Positions 1 to 9,966 are shown, numbered from the stretch's first letter. The stretch: DNA of 64,000 bases from Paenibacillus luteus (GCF_006542765.1 NZ_SKCD01000008.1:1-64000), one strand, 5' to 3'. A program made the numbers and translations. The notes: generated from the letters alone by a model not told the origin.

Positions 1-60
1 GAACATATCCTTAATTTGTTCCCATTGTTCATCACTTAGTTCATACCTTCTTTGAATCAT
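1..60 (-). CDS. IS5-type transposase, N-terminal fragment (cut by window edge)
   Basis: The minus strand reads an ATG at 60 followed by RRYELSDEQWEQIKDMF, the usual opening of IS5/IS4-superfamily transposases (a Tyr-Glu-Leu-x-Asp-Glu-Gln-Trp motif within the first 15 residues). Only 20 codons lie inside the window, so neither the DDE active site nor the integrity of the gene can be judged. A good -10 box (TATAAT on the minus strand, 88-93) lies just upstream, inside the presumed IS end. Confidence 0.75.
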   Translation of the reverse strand, partial: MIQRRYELSDEQWEQIKDMF

Positions 61-124
61 GGTGGATGCTCCAATCGTTTTTCTCAAATTATACTACAAA
101 ATCATTTAGTTTTCAGACACGTCC
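1..124 (-). mobile_element. Left end of an IS5-family-like insertion sequence
   Basis: The element carries the transposase start at 60 and appears to end near 124, where the minus strand begins GGACGTGTCTGAAAACT, a plausible terminal inverted repeat. Directly beyond it the plus strand becomes the coding sequence of a truncated reductase. The exact border and the target duplication cannot be fixed because the other IS end is outside the window. Confidence 0.6.
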
Positions 125-725
125 TAGTAATTCAATTGGATTTTCTTCCTGGCTGGATATCGTAGGGGATAGACTTTTACCGGCTTTCCCCGGCTTCGGC
201 GGACAGATTAAAGATGGAGTATTGCATGCTCGATACTTACCAAAAATTATAGCGGCAACTGCATTTGGTGAAATTAATGGTGTAGTGACAGAACGCATAG
301 AAAACCTAGCAAAATTATTTAAAACAGCAAAGCTTCCCTTCGTTATTAAAAAGGATATGCAGGCGTATCTAATCACACATTCCGTATCAGACATCGCCAT
401 GTTGAGCTTTTTGCATTCTGAGAATAAGATCATTGACAAAAAAACAGCCAGAACCAGAAAGACGGCACGCAAAATAACAGTCACTTTAAAAGCGTATCTA
501 AGGGCAATACAAAAAGCTGGCGTTTCAATTGATCCACCCATGCTTAAAATGGTGCTTACATTTCCAAACTTATTTTTGGATCTTTTCTTTATGACATGGC
601 TACGAACTAAAATGGTTAGTGACATGATGTTGCCGGATTATGCGAATAATGCTAACAATGAGATTGTGCAGCTGAGGAATGATTTAATGAAATTTTTAAG
701 TCAAAATGATATATCCTCAAATTAA
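125..725 (+). pseudogene. 5'-truncated ketopantoate reductase (ApbA/PanE)-like gene
   Basis: About 200 C-terminal codons resemble the second half of ketopantoate reductase-family proteins: a FPGFGGQ segment, then a TAFGEINGVVTER stretch and a helical C-terminal domain with a conserved-looking His (THSVSDIAML). The N-terminal Rossmann domain with its GxGxxG NADP site, about 100 residues, is missing. The frame stays open upstream only into IS DNA, so an ATG at 66 would give a chimeric protein with about 20 IS-encoded residues. The simplest reading is gene inactivation by the insertion sequence. The reductase assignment rests on motif resemblance and the true substrate is unknown. Confidence 0.6.
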
Positions 726-733
726 AAAAAGAA

Positions 734-754
734 AAAACCCTTATGCAGGGTTTT
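734..754. terminator. Bidirectional terminator
   Basis: The hairpin AAAACCC / GGGTTTT with a 7-nt loop sits between the convergent reductase fragment and the rhodanese gene. A/T tracts on both sides allow termination in both directions. Confidence 0.75.
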
Positions 755-780
755 CTCAAGATGAAAAAAAATCAGAATGC

Positions 781-1092
781 TTATTCGCCGAATGCTACTT
801 CCCCGGGCCATTGCAGCATCCCGCCGGCAACATTAACGACTTTATAGCCTTGTGCGTGGAGAAAATCGCATGCTTTGCCACTGCGTCCTCCACTGCGGCA
901 AATCAGAACAATGTCCTGATCACCTTGCTTAAGCTCATTTAGACGCTCTTGCAGCTCCGAAAGCGGGATGCTCCGTGCTTCCTTAATATGTCCTTCTTGC
1001 CATTCGTCTGGTTCACGAACATCGATCAAATTTATGGATTTTCCTTCTTTCAGCTGGCTGTCTAGCTCAGCTGCCGTTATTTCCGTATACAT
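781..1092 (-). CDS. Single-domain rhodanese-like sulfurtransferase
   Basis: A 103-residue protein made of one rhodanese domain. The DVREPDEW motif marks the N-terminal half and the active-site loop is CRSGGRS, with the catalytic cysteine that carries the persulfide. Such stand-alone cytoplasmic rhodaneses move sulfane sulfur between acceptors; the partner here is not evident. The start at 1092 is preferred because GAAGGG lies 9 nt upstream. In-frame ATGs at 1101 and 1113 have no usable ribosome binding site. It ends against a terminator shared with the convergent pseudogene and is separated by about 150 nt from the next operon. Confidence 0.9.
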   Translation of the reverse strand: MYTEITAAELDSQLKEGKSINLIDVREPDEWQEGHIKEARSIPLSELQERLNELKQGDQDIVLICRSGGRSGKACDFLHAQGYKVVNVAGGMLQWPGEVAFGE

Positions 1093-1242
1093 ATTACCCA
1101 TCCCTTCAAGCATAAAAGATTAGTTGTCTACACAACAGCATTGTATCGCGAAGGACCTTTAATGTCCATAACCGCAAGCAGTATCACTGATCACAAGGAG
1201 CTTCCTGCATAATGCAACAACACTCCTCCACTCCAGAAGCCG

Positions 1243-4170
1243 CTACCGTTTGTTCTTGTTTTTGGCAGCGAGCAATCGATTAATTGTAACATTACTCTCT
1301 ACCGTACTTTCCTGTACGGGAGCCTCTTTTACCGACCGGCTTCCTGCTCGCTCCTCAGGCTTCTTATCCGAAGAAACGCTATGGTTCTGAAATACTGCTG
1401 CTGATTGGCCGTTCTTAGCTAGGTCTTGTTTCAACCCTGTATGTGATAGAGTCTCAACATTGACGGACCGGTCATCTCCACTATAAAAACGAGTTGCTTC
1501 CGACTTGCGCACATTCAATCGGGTCAGGCTGCCGGTTGGAGCATTGGGCACCGCTAACTTTTGAGCACGGACTATTCTTTTGGAACGAAACGGCTGCACA
1601 GCTAGCTTATACACGCTTCCCCAAGGGATAGACAACCTTCGAATCGCGATATCGATAAGCCACAGCAGCAGCACTATCATCCATAACACCCTTGCAGGGT
1701 CATAGGCTTGTCGAGAGGAAAGTGGATCAAACTCAAAGGCCATCGCTGGGTTAGCTGCATCAAGTACCCTGCCACCGCTAATCTCCGCAACTTGCTTCAT
1801 TACAGTCGGTCCGTTCACATTCGTTATTCGATACTCCGGCGAATATGGAATAACAAAACCTGCGGTTGTCCCGTTTTGAATGGCCGATGAGCCTGATGAT
1901 TGACCGATCTGGGCCAAATATACGCCAGGTTCTGTGATGCTTAGCCGCGTCTCGTATTCATCCGGGGCCACCGGCATCAGCCGTTTTTGTTCATTATTGC
2001 CCGCTTGATCTTGAATTCCCACTGTTAGGCCACTGTTTGCCCCTTCTCCACCCGCTTCGGATCGAACGTGCAGTGTCGCTGCGCTGCCATCCATTTGAGT
2101 AGTGATCGAATAAGGAGTGCTCTCAAATTGCGGGAATGTCCATTTGACCCAGTCGACGAATACTTTGGGAAGATCGGACCACTGTACAAAGCTGCCGGAC
2201 CATTTCCCTGTTAAATCGCTCGTCCACGCAACCGTTCTTCCCGAACCGTAGGCCCAGCGAGCGAGAAGCGGATCACTATCGGGCGTCCAAAGAGCGATTT
2301 CGGCCGTTTCTTTAGGCGTCGTCGCGATATAAGCGTTTATGGAAGGGATCCCATTTTGCCATAGTGAGGACCAATCTCCTGCTTGACCGATGCTTGGAGT
2401 AAAGGTTTGCTCAACGATATAGGTTCTTGACATCATAACCGTCTCACGGCTGAAGATAGCCGGAAGCGTGCTTTGATCCTTCGTAAAATAGTAGCGGCCC
2501 TTCGCATTGTCCGCAAGCCGCTTTAGCAGCTGCTGATCAGCTCCATCTCCAACCGCCACCGTAGATAAAGTCATGTTCTGCTCGTTCATCTGGTCCGTTA
2601 TGAGCTGGTAATTGGCGTTCATTCCAGATTGGCCATCCGTAAGCAAAATCATATGTTTGCGCTGAGCATCCAGCTTTGCCAAACCCTCATAGCCCCTGCT
2701 TAGCGCCGAGAAGATTTCCGTGCCGCCTTCGGCTTGAATGCCTTGTATTTTGTCCAGAACGGCTTCACGGTCCGAAAGCTGCGTAGGCTCGACAACCCAC
2801 CAAGGTGAGGAATCAAAAGCAACCACGCCAACCGTATCGATATCCCTGAGCAGTTCGACGGTTCTCATTGCCGCTTCCTTCGCTAGCTCAAGCTTTCCAT
2901 CCATCATGCTGCCTGAACGGTCAATGACAAGAACAAGCCCAAGCGATGGAATTTGTTTTTTGCCCTGCAAATCCATATAGACGGGAAGGGCCCGCTCAAT
3001 CGGCGTTTTGAAGTATCCGCCCAGACCGAAGCTTTCATCGCCTCCGAGCATAACAAGTCCAACGCCATAATCACTGACAGCTTTTGCGATCCAATCCATC
3101 GGTTTCTCCGCAATACGAGTGGCGGAAACATTATTCAAAATAATGCTGTCGTACGCTGCATATTCGGCTAGTTCTACGGATAATTGCTCAGGCAAAATCG
3201 TTTGATATCGGATCACGGATGCTTTCAGCGCTGCTTCAATATTGGCTGATGTCCCGCTGCTTCCTTCAACGATCAATACGGAAGGCGGACCACTTACCCT
3301 GCTAATGGCATGTGCCGTATTGTTCGCGGACTGCTCATCTCCTGACATGAACAGCTCGGCTCTAAACCGATGAAAACCTGGGGCAAGAGCAACGCTTTGC
3401 AAGACAAAGCGGTTGTCCCCCTTCTCCAGCTGAAGCTCCGAAATCGATAGCTCCGCCTGGTCATCATAGAGACGAAGCTGCGCCGTGCCTGCTGCAGTAC
3501 TGCTGATAGCGAGCTCGAATGTAAACGTTTCTCCTTGCTTTAGTGCTGCTGGGACGATCAATTCCTCAATGGCCGCATCCGTTGCCACAGTAGATTCCAG
3601 TTGTACGACATCAACGGAAATACCCGAATTTGCGAGCATCCGCGCTTGCCTGCGTACATCGCCTGCATTTTCCGCCCCATCGGAGAGCAGGACGATCCGT
3701 CCTCCGCCATCCTTCTGCAGCATAGCCGCAGCCAGTTGCAAGCCCTGAGATAGATCAGTAAACTGCTGATTTACATCCGCATGGAAAACAAATCCGTCTT
3801 CAACGGTGAGAGGCTGCGGTGTCAACGTTTTCTCTACAGCTGCATTCAGTCCCGAGGATATGATGCCGCCACGGTCCTTTGATGCCTTCGACCTCCAAGC
3901 TTCCGAAATCCACTCGCCAGCCCCCGTATCAGCCCTCATGCTCGCAGATCGATCGGCAACGAATACGACATTCCGCTGTTCTTTGTCAATGTAAGGCTGA
4001 ATCTCAGCGATCATTGCGATAATCAGCAATAGAATAAAGCCGCGTATGGCAATTGAAACGATTTTTCGCTTGCCGCGCAGTCGCACCGTCATTTTGGATG
4101 CCCATATCAAATAAAAAAACCAAGGCAGCAGAAGCAATAGCGCCCAAGGCAGGTTAGCTTGAAAACCCAC
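1243..4170 (-). CDS. Large membrane protein with two VWA domains and a GATase-like domain
   Basis: A 975-residue protein. Two membrane helices open it (residues ~5-25 and ~35-57). A first VWA-like domain with the metal-binding DRSASM motif follows (~70-200), then a beta-rich region, then a glutamine-amidotransferase-like segment (~295-400). A second complete VWA domain has DRSGSM and the downstream T and D positions (~407-590). A further helix lies near ~850 (LWMIVLLLWLIDIAI), followed by a polar cytoplasmic tail. The start is GTG, with GGGAGG 9 nt upstream. The start overlaps the end of the preceding gene by 17 nt, so they are translationally coupled. It is the last gene of the MoxR-VWA operon. 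The family has no firmly known function, and VWA/MoxR sets are thought to assemble or chaperone protein complexes. Confidence 0.85.
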   Translation of the reverse strand: MGFQANLPWALLLLLPWFFYLIWASKMTVRLRGKRKIVSIAIRGFILLLIIAMIAEIQPYIDKEQRNVVFVADRSASMRADTGAGEWISEAWRSKASKDRGGIISSGLNAAVEKTLTPQPLTVEDGFVFHADVNQQFTDLSQGLQLAAAMLQKDGGGRIVLLSDGAENAGDVRRQARMLANSGISVDVVQLESTVATDAAIEELIVPAALKQGETFTFELAISSTAAGTAQLRLYDDQAELSISELQLEKGDNRFVLQSVALAPGFHRFRAELFMSGDEQSANNTAHAISRVSGPPSVLIVEGSSGTSANIEAALKASVIRYQTILPEQLSVELAEYAAYDSIILNNVSATRIAEKPMDWIAKAVSDYGVGLVMLGGDESFGLGGYFKTPIERALPVYMDLQGKKQIPSLGLVLVIDRSGSMMDGKLELAKEAAMRTVELLRDIDTVGVVAFDSSPWWVVEPTQLSDREAVLDKIQGIQAEGGTEIFSALSRGYEGLAKLDAQRKHMILLTDGQSGMNANYQLITDQMNEQNMTLSTVAVGDGADQQLLKRLADNAKGRYYFTKDQSTLPAIFSRETVMMSRTYIVEQTFTPSIGQAGDWSSLWQNGIPSINAYIATTPKETAEIALWTPDSDPLLARWAYGSGRTVAWTSDLTGKWSGSFVQWSDLPKVFVDWVKWTFPQFESTPYSITTQMDGSAATLHVRSEAGGEGANSGLTVGIQDQAGNNEQKRLMPVAPDEYETRLSITEPGVYLAQIGQSSGSSAIQNGTTAGFVIPYSPEYRITNVNGPTVMKQVAEISGGRVLDAANPAMAFEFDPLSSRQAYDPARVLWMIVLLLWLIDIAIRRLSIPWGSVYKLAVQPFRSKRIVRAQKLAVPNAPTGSLTRLNVRKSEATRFYSGDDRSVNVETLSHTGLKQDLAKNGQSAAVFQNHSVSSDKKPEERAGSRSVKEAPVQESTVESNVTINRLLAAKNKNKR

Positions 4171-6151
4171 GGCGGTACACCTCCCATTCCGCGGCCATCA
4201 TGAGCAGCAATGCAATCGCTGCGTACAGCTGAAGAGACAGCTTTTGCCCTTGCTCCTGCTTAATAGCGGGACTTGAAGATCTCTCTGCTTCGCTATCGGA
4301 TATTGCAGTTAATTCAAGTTTCGTCTCAGAAGCGGAATCAATGCTTTGCAGCTCCGAATGATCAGCGGTTACCGCAAGGAGGCGGCTGCTCACCACAGCG
4401 CCATCCTTATTGCTTTCAATAAGTCGAAACAGCCCAGGCACAGAAGGAGCCGTCTGCTGGGTGGACAAGTCCAAAGCCAGCTCCGTCTTCTTTCCATACC
4501 GCTGCTGCTCGGCAGGCAATCCGCCTCCAGCCAGCTCTACAGCCTCCCAGGCTGCGCTAACCGTTTCTGAATGTAGCGACAATTCAAGCGGTTTCTCCGC
4601 CACCGCTGCTCCAAGTTCAAGCTGCGATCCTACGCTCATCCACTGAGCAGCCTGAACGATGAGTACTGGAAATTCATGTCGAAGCGGCAAATCCGTTTCT
4701 TGGAGGTTAAAGGTGAAACGAAGCTTTGGTTTTCCTTGGTCCGTCCCTGCATAAACTGCCGGGATACCACCATAGCTTAATACGGCATCTCCCCATGCGA
4801 GATCTGCCGAATTGGGTAAGGCTAATCTTCCGATGTGCGTATCTGCAAAAGTAAGATATGACGTAACCGGATGCTCCTTTGTTTCCACTCGCGTGTTTGC
4901 CGGAATGACGGAATTCTTATCCGTTTGGTCGGGATGGTCGATAAGCCAAAGCGGCTTGTCCGATAACAGCTTAGACCACTCTGGATCACCGCTTAACCGC
5001 TCGCTGGAACCATCTAACACGATCCAATCCACCTTGGCTGCTTGCTCGCCTACAGGAGCTGCGCTGCTAGGACTAACTTTTACAGGTTCAACTCCAGCCA
5101 GTTGCAGCGCCTTTTCCAGAAACAAATTTCCATCGGTGATGAGCAGCGCTTGCCGGTTGCGAGGAGCTGAGGGGAACTGATAAGCGTCGTTATCACTCTG
5201 TACCGCGTCATTAAGCTGTTGAATATGCGCTTTATAATAAAGCGCTGGCGGGAGAGATGCTATTTCGACGCTTTGCCACTCTCCTGCTGGAATGGCTATG
5301 CTGGGTGCTGCAGCAAGGATAGACTCCTTCTCTGAAGACTCAGCATATACTTCAAGCTTGACCGTCTGGTCTTGCCTGCTGTCGTTGCGTACCGTTATGA
5401 CCCCGTTGCTTGTCCCCGTTTCCCCTTTATCCGCTTTGACGCCAAAGTATAAGATCGACAAATTGCCCAGCGGCTGCTTTTCGTCCACCATAACCAGGTC
5501 AACGGGGGCTTTCAATCTCAGCTTATTCGCTTCTTCAGCATCAGACCAGTAACCATCTGTAAAAATAACGGTTTCTCCCGACGGATCCTCCTGCAAAAGC
5601 GAATCTGCCAGCGAGAGCGCTCCCGCATTATCGGATTTTCCGTAAAACGGAAGAATCGACTCTAGGCGCTCCTTGATCTGCTCCTTGTTCGTGAGTCTAC
5701 TGGCTATTACTTCAGGCTGAGCTCCTGTCGCAACTAAGGTAATAGGCCGGCCAGCCGCTTGCCGATCTAACCACTGGCTTGCTTTTTGAATGGCTAGTTC
5801 AAGGCGAGTAGCTGCTAAAAAATCAGTATCCTGGTAGCCTGGCTTGGCCGCCATGCTCGCCGAACGGTCAACCAGCAATACGACATGTGCCGTAGGCTGT
5901 GCAGCCCTCAACCATACAGGCTCCATTAGAGCAAATACGATAAGCAACGCCACAATCAGTTGTAAAATCAGAAGCCACCGGCTGCGCAGCTTTTGCCAAG
6001 GCCGATTCGCTTCTTGCTCCTGCAGAACCTTTCGCCATAATAAATGGCTTGAAATTTCTTTATTTTCATAGGTTCTCTTCAAAATGTACATGGCCGCGAT
6101 TACAGGCAACGAAGCTGCGAACCAGGCAGACGCGGCTGACAAAAACTGCAT
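4154..6151 (-). CDS. BatA-like membrane protein with VWA domain
   Basis: A 665-residue protein with the aerotolerance (BatA) type N-terminus: a helix at ~5-23, a basic loop, and a second helix (LLILQLIVALLIVFAL) ending near 80. A VWA domain follows, with DRSASM metal-ion motif at ~94-99 and a later FTDGYW. The middle is a long beta-rich extracytoplasmic part. A single helix (LYAAIALLLMMAAEW) near the C-terminus returns to the membrane. AAGGAGGGGAATGG precedes the ATG. The gene order MoxR, DUF58, BatA-like VWA, second VWA is the usual one for this family, so it likely works with the neighbouring ATPase at the membrane. Substrates are unknown. Confidence 0.87.
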   Translation of the reverse strand: MQFLSAASAWFAASLPVIAAMYILKRTYENKEISSHLLWRKVLQEQEANRPWQKLRSRWLLILQLIVALLIVFALMEPVWLRAAQPTAHVVLLVDRSASMAAKPGYQDTDFLAATRLELAIQKASQWLDRQAAGRPITLVATGAQPEVIASRLTNKEQIKERLESILPFYGKSDNAGALSLADSLLQEDPSGETVIFTDGYWSDAEEANKLRLKAPVDLVMVDEKQPLGNLSILYFGVKADKGETGTSNGVITVRNDSRQDQTVKLEVYAESSEKESILAAAPSIAIPAGEWQSVEIASLPPALYYKAHIQQLNDAVQSDNDAYQFPSAPRNRQALLITDGNLFLEKALQLAGVEPVKVSPSSAAPVGEQAAKVDWIVLDGSSERLSGDPEWSKLLSDKPLWLIDHPDQTDKNSVIPANTRVETKEHPVTSYLTFADTHIGRLALPNSADLAWGDAVLSYGGIPAVYAGTDQGKPKLRFTFNLQETDLPLRHEFPVLIVQAAQWMSVGSQLELGAAVAEKPLELSLHSETVSAAWEAVELAGGGLPAEQQRYGKKTELALDLSTQQTAPSVPGLFRLIESNKDGAVVSSRLLAVTADHSELQSIDSASETKLELTAISDSEAERSSSPAIKQEQGQKLSLQLYAAIALLLMMAAEWEVYRRGFSS

Positions 6152-6211
6152 CCATTCCCCTCCTTTTCTTTGATTTTTGCAGTTAATTAGTGAACTTCGT
6201 TATTTCTCGAG

Positions 6212-7207
6212 TTATTTGTTCAACACATTCGCGGAGAGAAAGGTCGTCCTGATCGTTTCCTCGAGCGGAGTATCCGTATTAACAAATAGGTACGCAGCGC
6301 CAAGCTCAGCGCAAATGCGCTTTAACTCGTGTTGAAAGCTTGCTACTGCTTCACTATACTCCTTCAATAGCTTATGGCCGATGGCTACTTCCTTGCCCGT
6401 TCCACGCTCGCTGTCAATCAGGTTAAGCTCACCGCTCAAATTGGGCACAATCTCATCTTGAGATAAAAGATGAACAAGAACGACATGCTGCCTAGCTGCA
6501 ATGAACGTTACCAGTGCTTCATGAATGCCCTGCTCGAACATGGCATCGGTAAAAATCCAAGTCGTGCCTGCCCGGCGCGGAAGTGCTGCTGTAGCTTTAA
6601 ATGGTGACGCCATATCCGTCGTAACCGGAATCGATTCATTTGTTGGGGGCGCCTCTTTGGTTTGCTGCATCGTTTCAGCCACAAATTGAAACAGCTTGGC
6701 AGAAGCCGCACGGCCATGAAGCGGGGGGAGTTCTCCTATGATGCGATCCCGGAACAATTGCATGGAGACACGGTCATCGCCGCTAAGCCCGATATAACCA
6801 AGGCATGCCGCTAATCGCAAAGCATAATAAGCTTTGTTTCCTTCCTCATCGCCAAAAGCCATGGATCGTGACACATCCACATATAAATGCACATGCAGCT
6901 CCTGCTCGTCCCAATATTGGCGCATAAAAGCTTTGCCGGTCCGTCCATAAACATTCCAATCGATTCGCCGAATATCGTCACCTGGAGAATAAGGGCGATA
7001 ATCCGCAAATTCCTGAGACCCGCCGAGTGAGCTGGAGCGCCGCTTGCCCGCCAATGTTCCCTTGATTCGCACGCCCGCGTTAATTCTCAATCGTTCCAAC
7101 TCAGCAAGCAGCGAAGAATTTGGAAAGACAAGCTGCAGCGCTTGCTGGGGGGTTAGCGCGCTACCAGTGAGGCTCTCAGGTTTTCCTTGTCCTGATGGGA
7201 CCGTCAT
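6212..7207 (-). CDS. DUF58 domain-containing protein
   Basis: A 331-residue soluble protein carrying the DUF58 signature: GSQEFADYRPYSPGDDIRRIDWN at ~63-85, then AFMRQYWDEQELHVHLYVDVSRSM, which is a VWA-like fold with a SRSM metal motif. DUF58 proteins almost always follow a MoxR ATPase. Here the ATG overlaps the MoxR stop codon (ATGA), so the two are coupled. It probably links the ATPase to the membrane VWA proteins encoded downstream. No signal peptide or membrane helix is seen. Confidence 0.9.
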   Translation of the reverse strand: MTVPSGQGKPESLTGSALTPQQALQLVFPNSSLLAELERLRINAGVRIKGTLAGKRRSSSLGGSQEFADYRPYSPGDDIRRIDWNVYGRTGKAFMRQYWDEQELHVHLYVDVSRSMAFGDEEGNKAYYALRLAACLGYIGLSGDDRVSMQLFRDRIIGELPPLHGRAASAKLFQFVAETMQQTKEAPPTNESIPVTTDMASPFKATAALPRRAGTTWIFTDAMFEQGIHEALVTFIAARQHVVLVHLLSQDEIVPNLSGELNLIDSERGTGKEVAIGHKLLKEYSEAVASFQHELKRICAELGAAYLFVNTDTPLEETIRTTFLSANVLNK

Positions 7208-8193
7208 CGTTCAGCCTCAATGGAATGAAGAATGGCTTCCGTCATTCGATCGCTCGTTATACCCATGGCCTGTGCTTCGTAGCTAAGTACGATGCGGTGC
7301 CGCAGCACAGGGAGCGCAGTTTGCCGAATGTCATTCCATGAAATGTGAAGCCTCCCTGCCATTAGCGCCCTGACCTTGCTAACCGATATGATCGCTTGCA
7401 AAGCGCGCGGTCCTGCTCCGAAACGGACATATTTCCGAATGTCATCAGGCGCATCCTGCTCGTGCGGATGCGACATCATCACCACTTTAACCGCTAGATC
7501 CAGCATATCCTCGCTTACCAAAATTTGCTTCGCCGCCAATTGAAGATCCGTCAGCTCGGCTGCGCTCATTACGACAGATGCCTGCGGCTGAGAGGTTGAT
7601 GTCGTACGCAGTACGATCTCCTTCAGCTCCTCGCGGCTAGGGTAATCGACGCCGATCTTCAGCAGAAAACGGTCCAACTGGGCCTCAGGCAGCGGATAAG
7701 TGCCCTCCTGCTCGATCGGATTTTGCGTAGCTAGCACGAAGAATGGCTTCGGCAAGCGATGGGTGTCTCCGCCTGCCGTTACCGTCCCTTCCTGCATGGC
7801 CTCGAGAAGCGCGCTTTGCGTCTTCGGCGTTGCCCGGTTAATCTCATCGGCAAGAACAAGGTTGCCAAAGATCGGTCCTGGCTGAAAACGGTGGGCTGCA
7901 CTTCCTTGCGAGCCAAAGTCTATCAAGGTAGTCCCCGTAATATCTGAAGGCATGAGGTCGGGTGTAAATTGAATTCTTGAGAATTGCAGCGCAACACTGT
8001 CCGCAACTGTTCGGATAAGCATGGTTTTGCCTAGGCCAGGTATTCCTTCAAGCAGGGCATGTCCGCCTGCCAGCAGACACCATAGAAGCTGCTCAACTAC
8101 CGCTTGCTGACCCACGATGACACGGCCAATCTCTTCCCTGAGCAAGGCGATGCGCGCGGCAGCCTCTTCCAATTGCGCTTTTGTTTCAATCAT
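7204..8193 (-). CDS. MoxR-family AAA+ ATPase
   Basis: A 329-residue AAA+ ATPase. Walker A is GIPGLGKT (~54-61), Walker B is LADEINRA (~116-123), sensor 1 is FVLATQNP, and the C-terminal lid carries the GAGPRA motif typical of MoxR. MoxR ATPases act as chaperone-like motors that work with VWA-domain proteins, and here three such partners are encoded directly downstream in the same operon. Length and motifs are normal for the family. It is separated by only 15 nt from the upstream gene. Confidence 0.95.
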   Translation of the reverse strand: MIETKAQLEEAAARIALLREEIGRVIVGQQAVVEQLLWCLLAGGHALLEGIPGLGKTMLIRTVADSVALQFSRIQFTPDLMPSDITGTTLIDFGSQGSAAHRFQPGPIFGNLVLADEINRATPKTQSALLEAMQEGTVTAGGDTHRLPKPFFVLATQNPIEQEGTYPLPEAQLDRFLLKIGVDYPSREELKEIVLRTTSTSQPQASVVMSAAELTDLQLAAKQILVSEDMLDLAVKVVMMSHPHEQDAPDDIRKYVRFGAGPRALQAIISVSKVRALMAGRLHISWNDIRQTALPVLRHRIVLSYEAQAMGITSDRMTEAILHSIEAER

Positions 8194-8208
8194 TTGGCAT
8201 CATCTCCA

Positions 8209-9966
8209 TCAACGATTCGGTTGGATTTGTTCAAAATATTGTTTGACCTTCTCCTGCATACTGTCCGGCAGCTGAGACCGCCCTAATGACTTCTTCGCTT
8301 CGGCCTGATATTCGTTGTACACTTCCTCGTAGGGACGCGTCATGCCATCAATCATCGGCGATTGACCGCCGGTCTCCGTCTGCCCTCCGGAGGCTGGGCC
8401 GCCATCCTGCTGCACGTTTCCCGAGCCCGCATGGCCGCGAGGTGTCGTAATCAGGTTTCTTCCGCCCGAGCCGAGACCGGCACCTGCTCCGCCACCTGAA
8501 CCTGAACCACTTCCGCTTCCAGAGCCAGATCCCGAGCCAGTGCCAGAGCCGGTACCAGAGCCATTTCCTGAACCAGAGCCAGTTCCAGTTCCAGTTCCAG
8601 AGCTAGGTCCAGAACCAGAGCCTGAACCAGACCCGGAGCCAGCGCTTGAACCGCTTGGGCTGGATGAAGAGCCTGAGCTTGGGCCGGACGCTTGGCCCCC
8701 GGGGCCAGATGAAGAACCAGGCGTGCCGCCCGTACCTACAGCGCTCTGCCAGCCCGGCGGCACCGCGCCCCCCTGCGCAGCCAGCTGCTGTGCGAGCTGC
8801 TGGCCGCTCTGCTCTAGCTGGCCCGCCATGCTCCGGGCCAGCTGTTCCAGCTCGCCCTGCGACAATTCGCGGGCGAGCGCATCCTCCAGCGCGGCGAGAC
8901 CATCGCCGTCGCTGCCATTTGCCGGGGCGGCTTCGCCCTCCGCCCCGTCCTCTCCTGCGGCGCGCACCTGCTGCGCCGCCTGTTCAAGCGCCGCCGCTAG
9001 CTCTGCGGCGGCCTCTTCCTGCGGCTGCTCTGCCGCCAGCCGCTCCAATGCTTCCGCCAGCGCTTCACGCTGCTCTGGCGACAATCGCTGCAGCTGCGAT
9101 CGCATATCGCTGATCGCCTGCTTCATGCCTGCGGCGTCTCGGTCCTGCAAAGCTTGACCGAGCTGCCGCAAGCTTGGCTCTTTGCTCATCGCATTCGCCG
9201 CAGTCTCCATCCGCTGCGCGGCTTGCTTCGCCGCCTCCGCGGCCTGCTCCAGCTCGCGGATCGCAGCCTCCAGCTGCTCCAGCGCTTCAACACCGCTGCC
9301 GCTCAGCGCGTCAAGCTTGCTTCGCAGCTCCTCCAGCGGCTGAAGCAGCTCTTGCTTCGCTTCCTTCGGCAGCTCCGCTGCTTCTGCAAGCTCGGCGAGC
9401 TTCTCCGCCTCCTGCTCCAGCGCCGCCACCCGATCCTTCGCTTGGGCGAGTGCTTCCGCCCGCTCATCGAGCGGATTAGGCAAGGCGAGCAGCGCAGCCA
9501 TCACCAACCCTACTGCCGCTGCGCCATATACTAGTGGCCGCCAGCTTCGCCATGAAGGCCAGGGCAAGCTAGTACGCAGGCTGCTTACATAACGCTCAGC
9601 AGCTGCAATCGCGTCTTCCCGCTGCAGCCTGACGATCGGCTTTATTTCTTTGTCTTCCTGCTTCAAGCCGTCAAGCGCGGTGGCGATCGCGTCTTCCGTT
9701 TCCTTCCGGTCCATCGTCCTCGCCGCATCCTTTAAGGTGGCGCGTTTCCATAGGCCGAAGCAGATGCCTATGACAACGCCAGCTCCGACCAACGCAATCC
9801 CCCACGAACGAGCTTGCAATATCGGAACCAATCTACTGCTCCCTAACAGAACTAGTGCTGCCGAGCTGCCGCCTAGCAAGCCTATTAGCGCAAACCGGCT
9901 AACCGTAAACATCGTCAATCTTATTCGCACAGGGCCAAGCAGCTCAACCAACGACTTCATATGCAT
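8209..9966 (-). CDS. Membrane-anchored coiled-coil protein with Gly/Ser tract (DUF4175-like)
   Basis: A 585-residue protein. Two hydrophobic segments open it (~20-42 and ~55-72), a third helix follows near 145-160 ([18 protein letters not shown]), then a long Ala/Glu/Gln-rich coiled coil to ~370, then a Gly/Ser/Thr low-complexity tract of about 90 residues, then a short conserved C-terminus ([13 protein letters not shown], later [10 protein letters not shown]). Layout and C-terminus recall DUF4175-type proteins found next to MoxR operons, but that is a weak match from memory. The start at 9966 is chosen for the GGGG 5 nt upstream; in-frame ATGs at 9981 and 9960 are alternatives. The segment from ~8700 to ~9480 is much richer in G+C than the genes beside it. 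Confidence 0.75.
   Translation of the reverse strand: MHMKSLVELLGPVRIRLTMFTVSRFALIGLLGGSSAALVLLGSSRLVPILQARSWGIALVGAGVVIGICFGLWKRATLKDAARTMDRKETEDAIATALDGLKQEDKEIKPIVRLQREDAIAAAERYVSSLRTSLPWPSWRSWRPLVYGAAAVGLVMAALLALPNPLDERAEALAQAKDRVAALEQEAEKLAELAEAAELPKEAKQELLQPLEELRSKLDALSGSGVEALEQLEAAIRELEQAAEAAKQAAQRMETAANAMSKEPSLRQLGQALQDRDAAGMKQAISDMRSQLQRLSPEQREALAEALERLAAEQPQEEAAAELAAALEQAAQQVRAAGEDGAEGEAAPANGSDGDGLAALEDALARELSQGELEQLARSMAGQLEQSGQQLAQQLAAQGGAVPPGWQSAVGTGGTPGSSSGPGGQASGPSSGSSSSPSGSSAGSGSGSGSGSGPSSGTGTGTGSGSGNGSGTGSGTGSGSGSGSGSGSGSGGGAGAGLGSGGRNLITTPRGHAGSGNVQQDGGPASGGQTETGGQSPMIDGMTRPYEEVYNEYQAEAKKSLGRSQLPDSMQEKVKQYFEQIQPNR
8470..8730 (-). repeat. Gly/Ser/Thr-encoding low-complexity repeat inside the coiled-coil protein
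   Basis: Degenerate hexamer repeats, reading GAGCCA/GTTCCA-like units on the plus strand, encode alternating Gly-Ser and Gly-Thr for about 85 residues on the minus strand. Such a tract is a flexible linker at the protein level and an unstable simple repeat at the DNA level. Confidence 0.85.

Noticed and set aside
8540..9157. Pro/Glu-rich plus-strand frame across the Gly/Ser repeat
   Set aside because: Shadow of the GC-rich repeat; no start signal, and the minus-strand frame continues into conserved domains.
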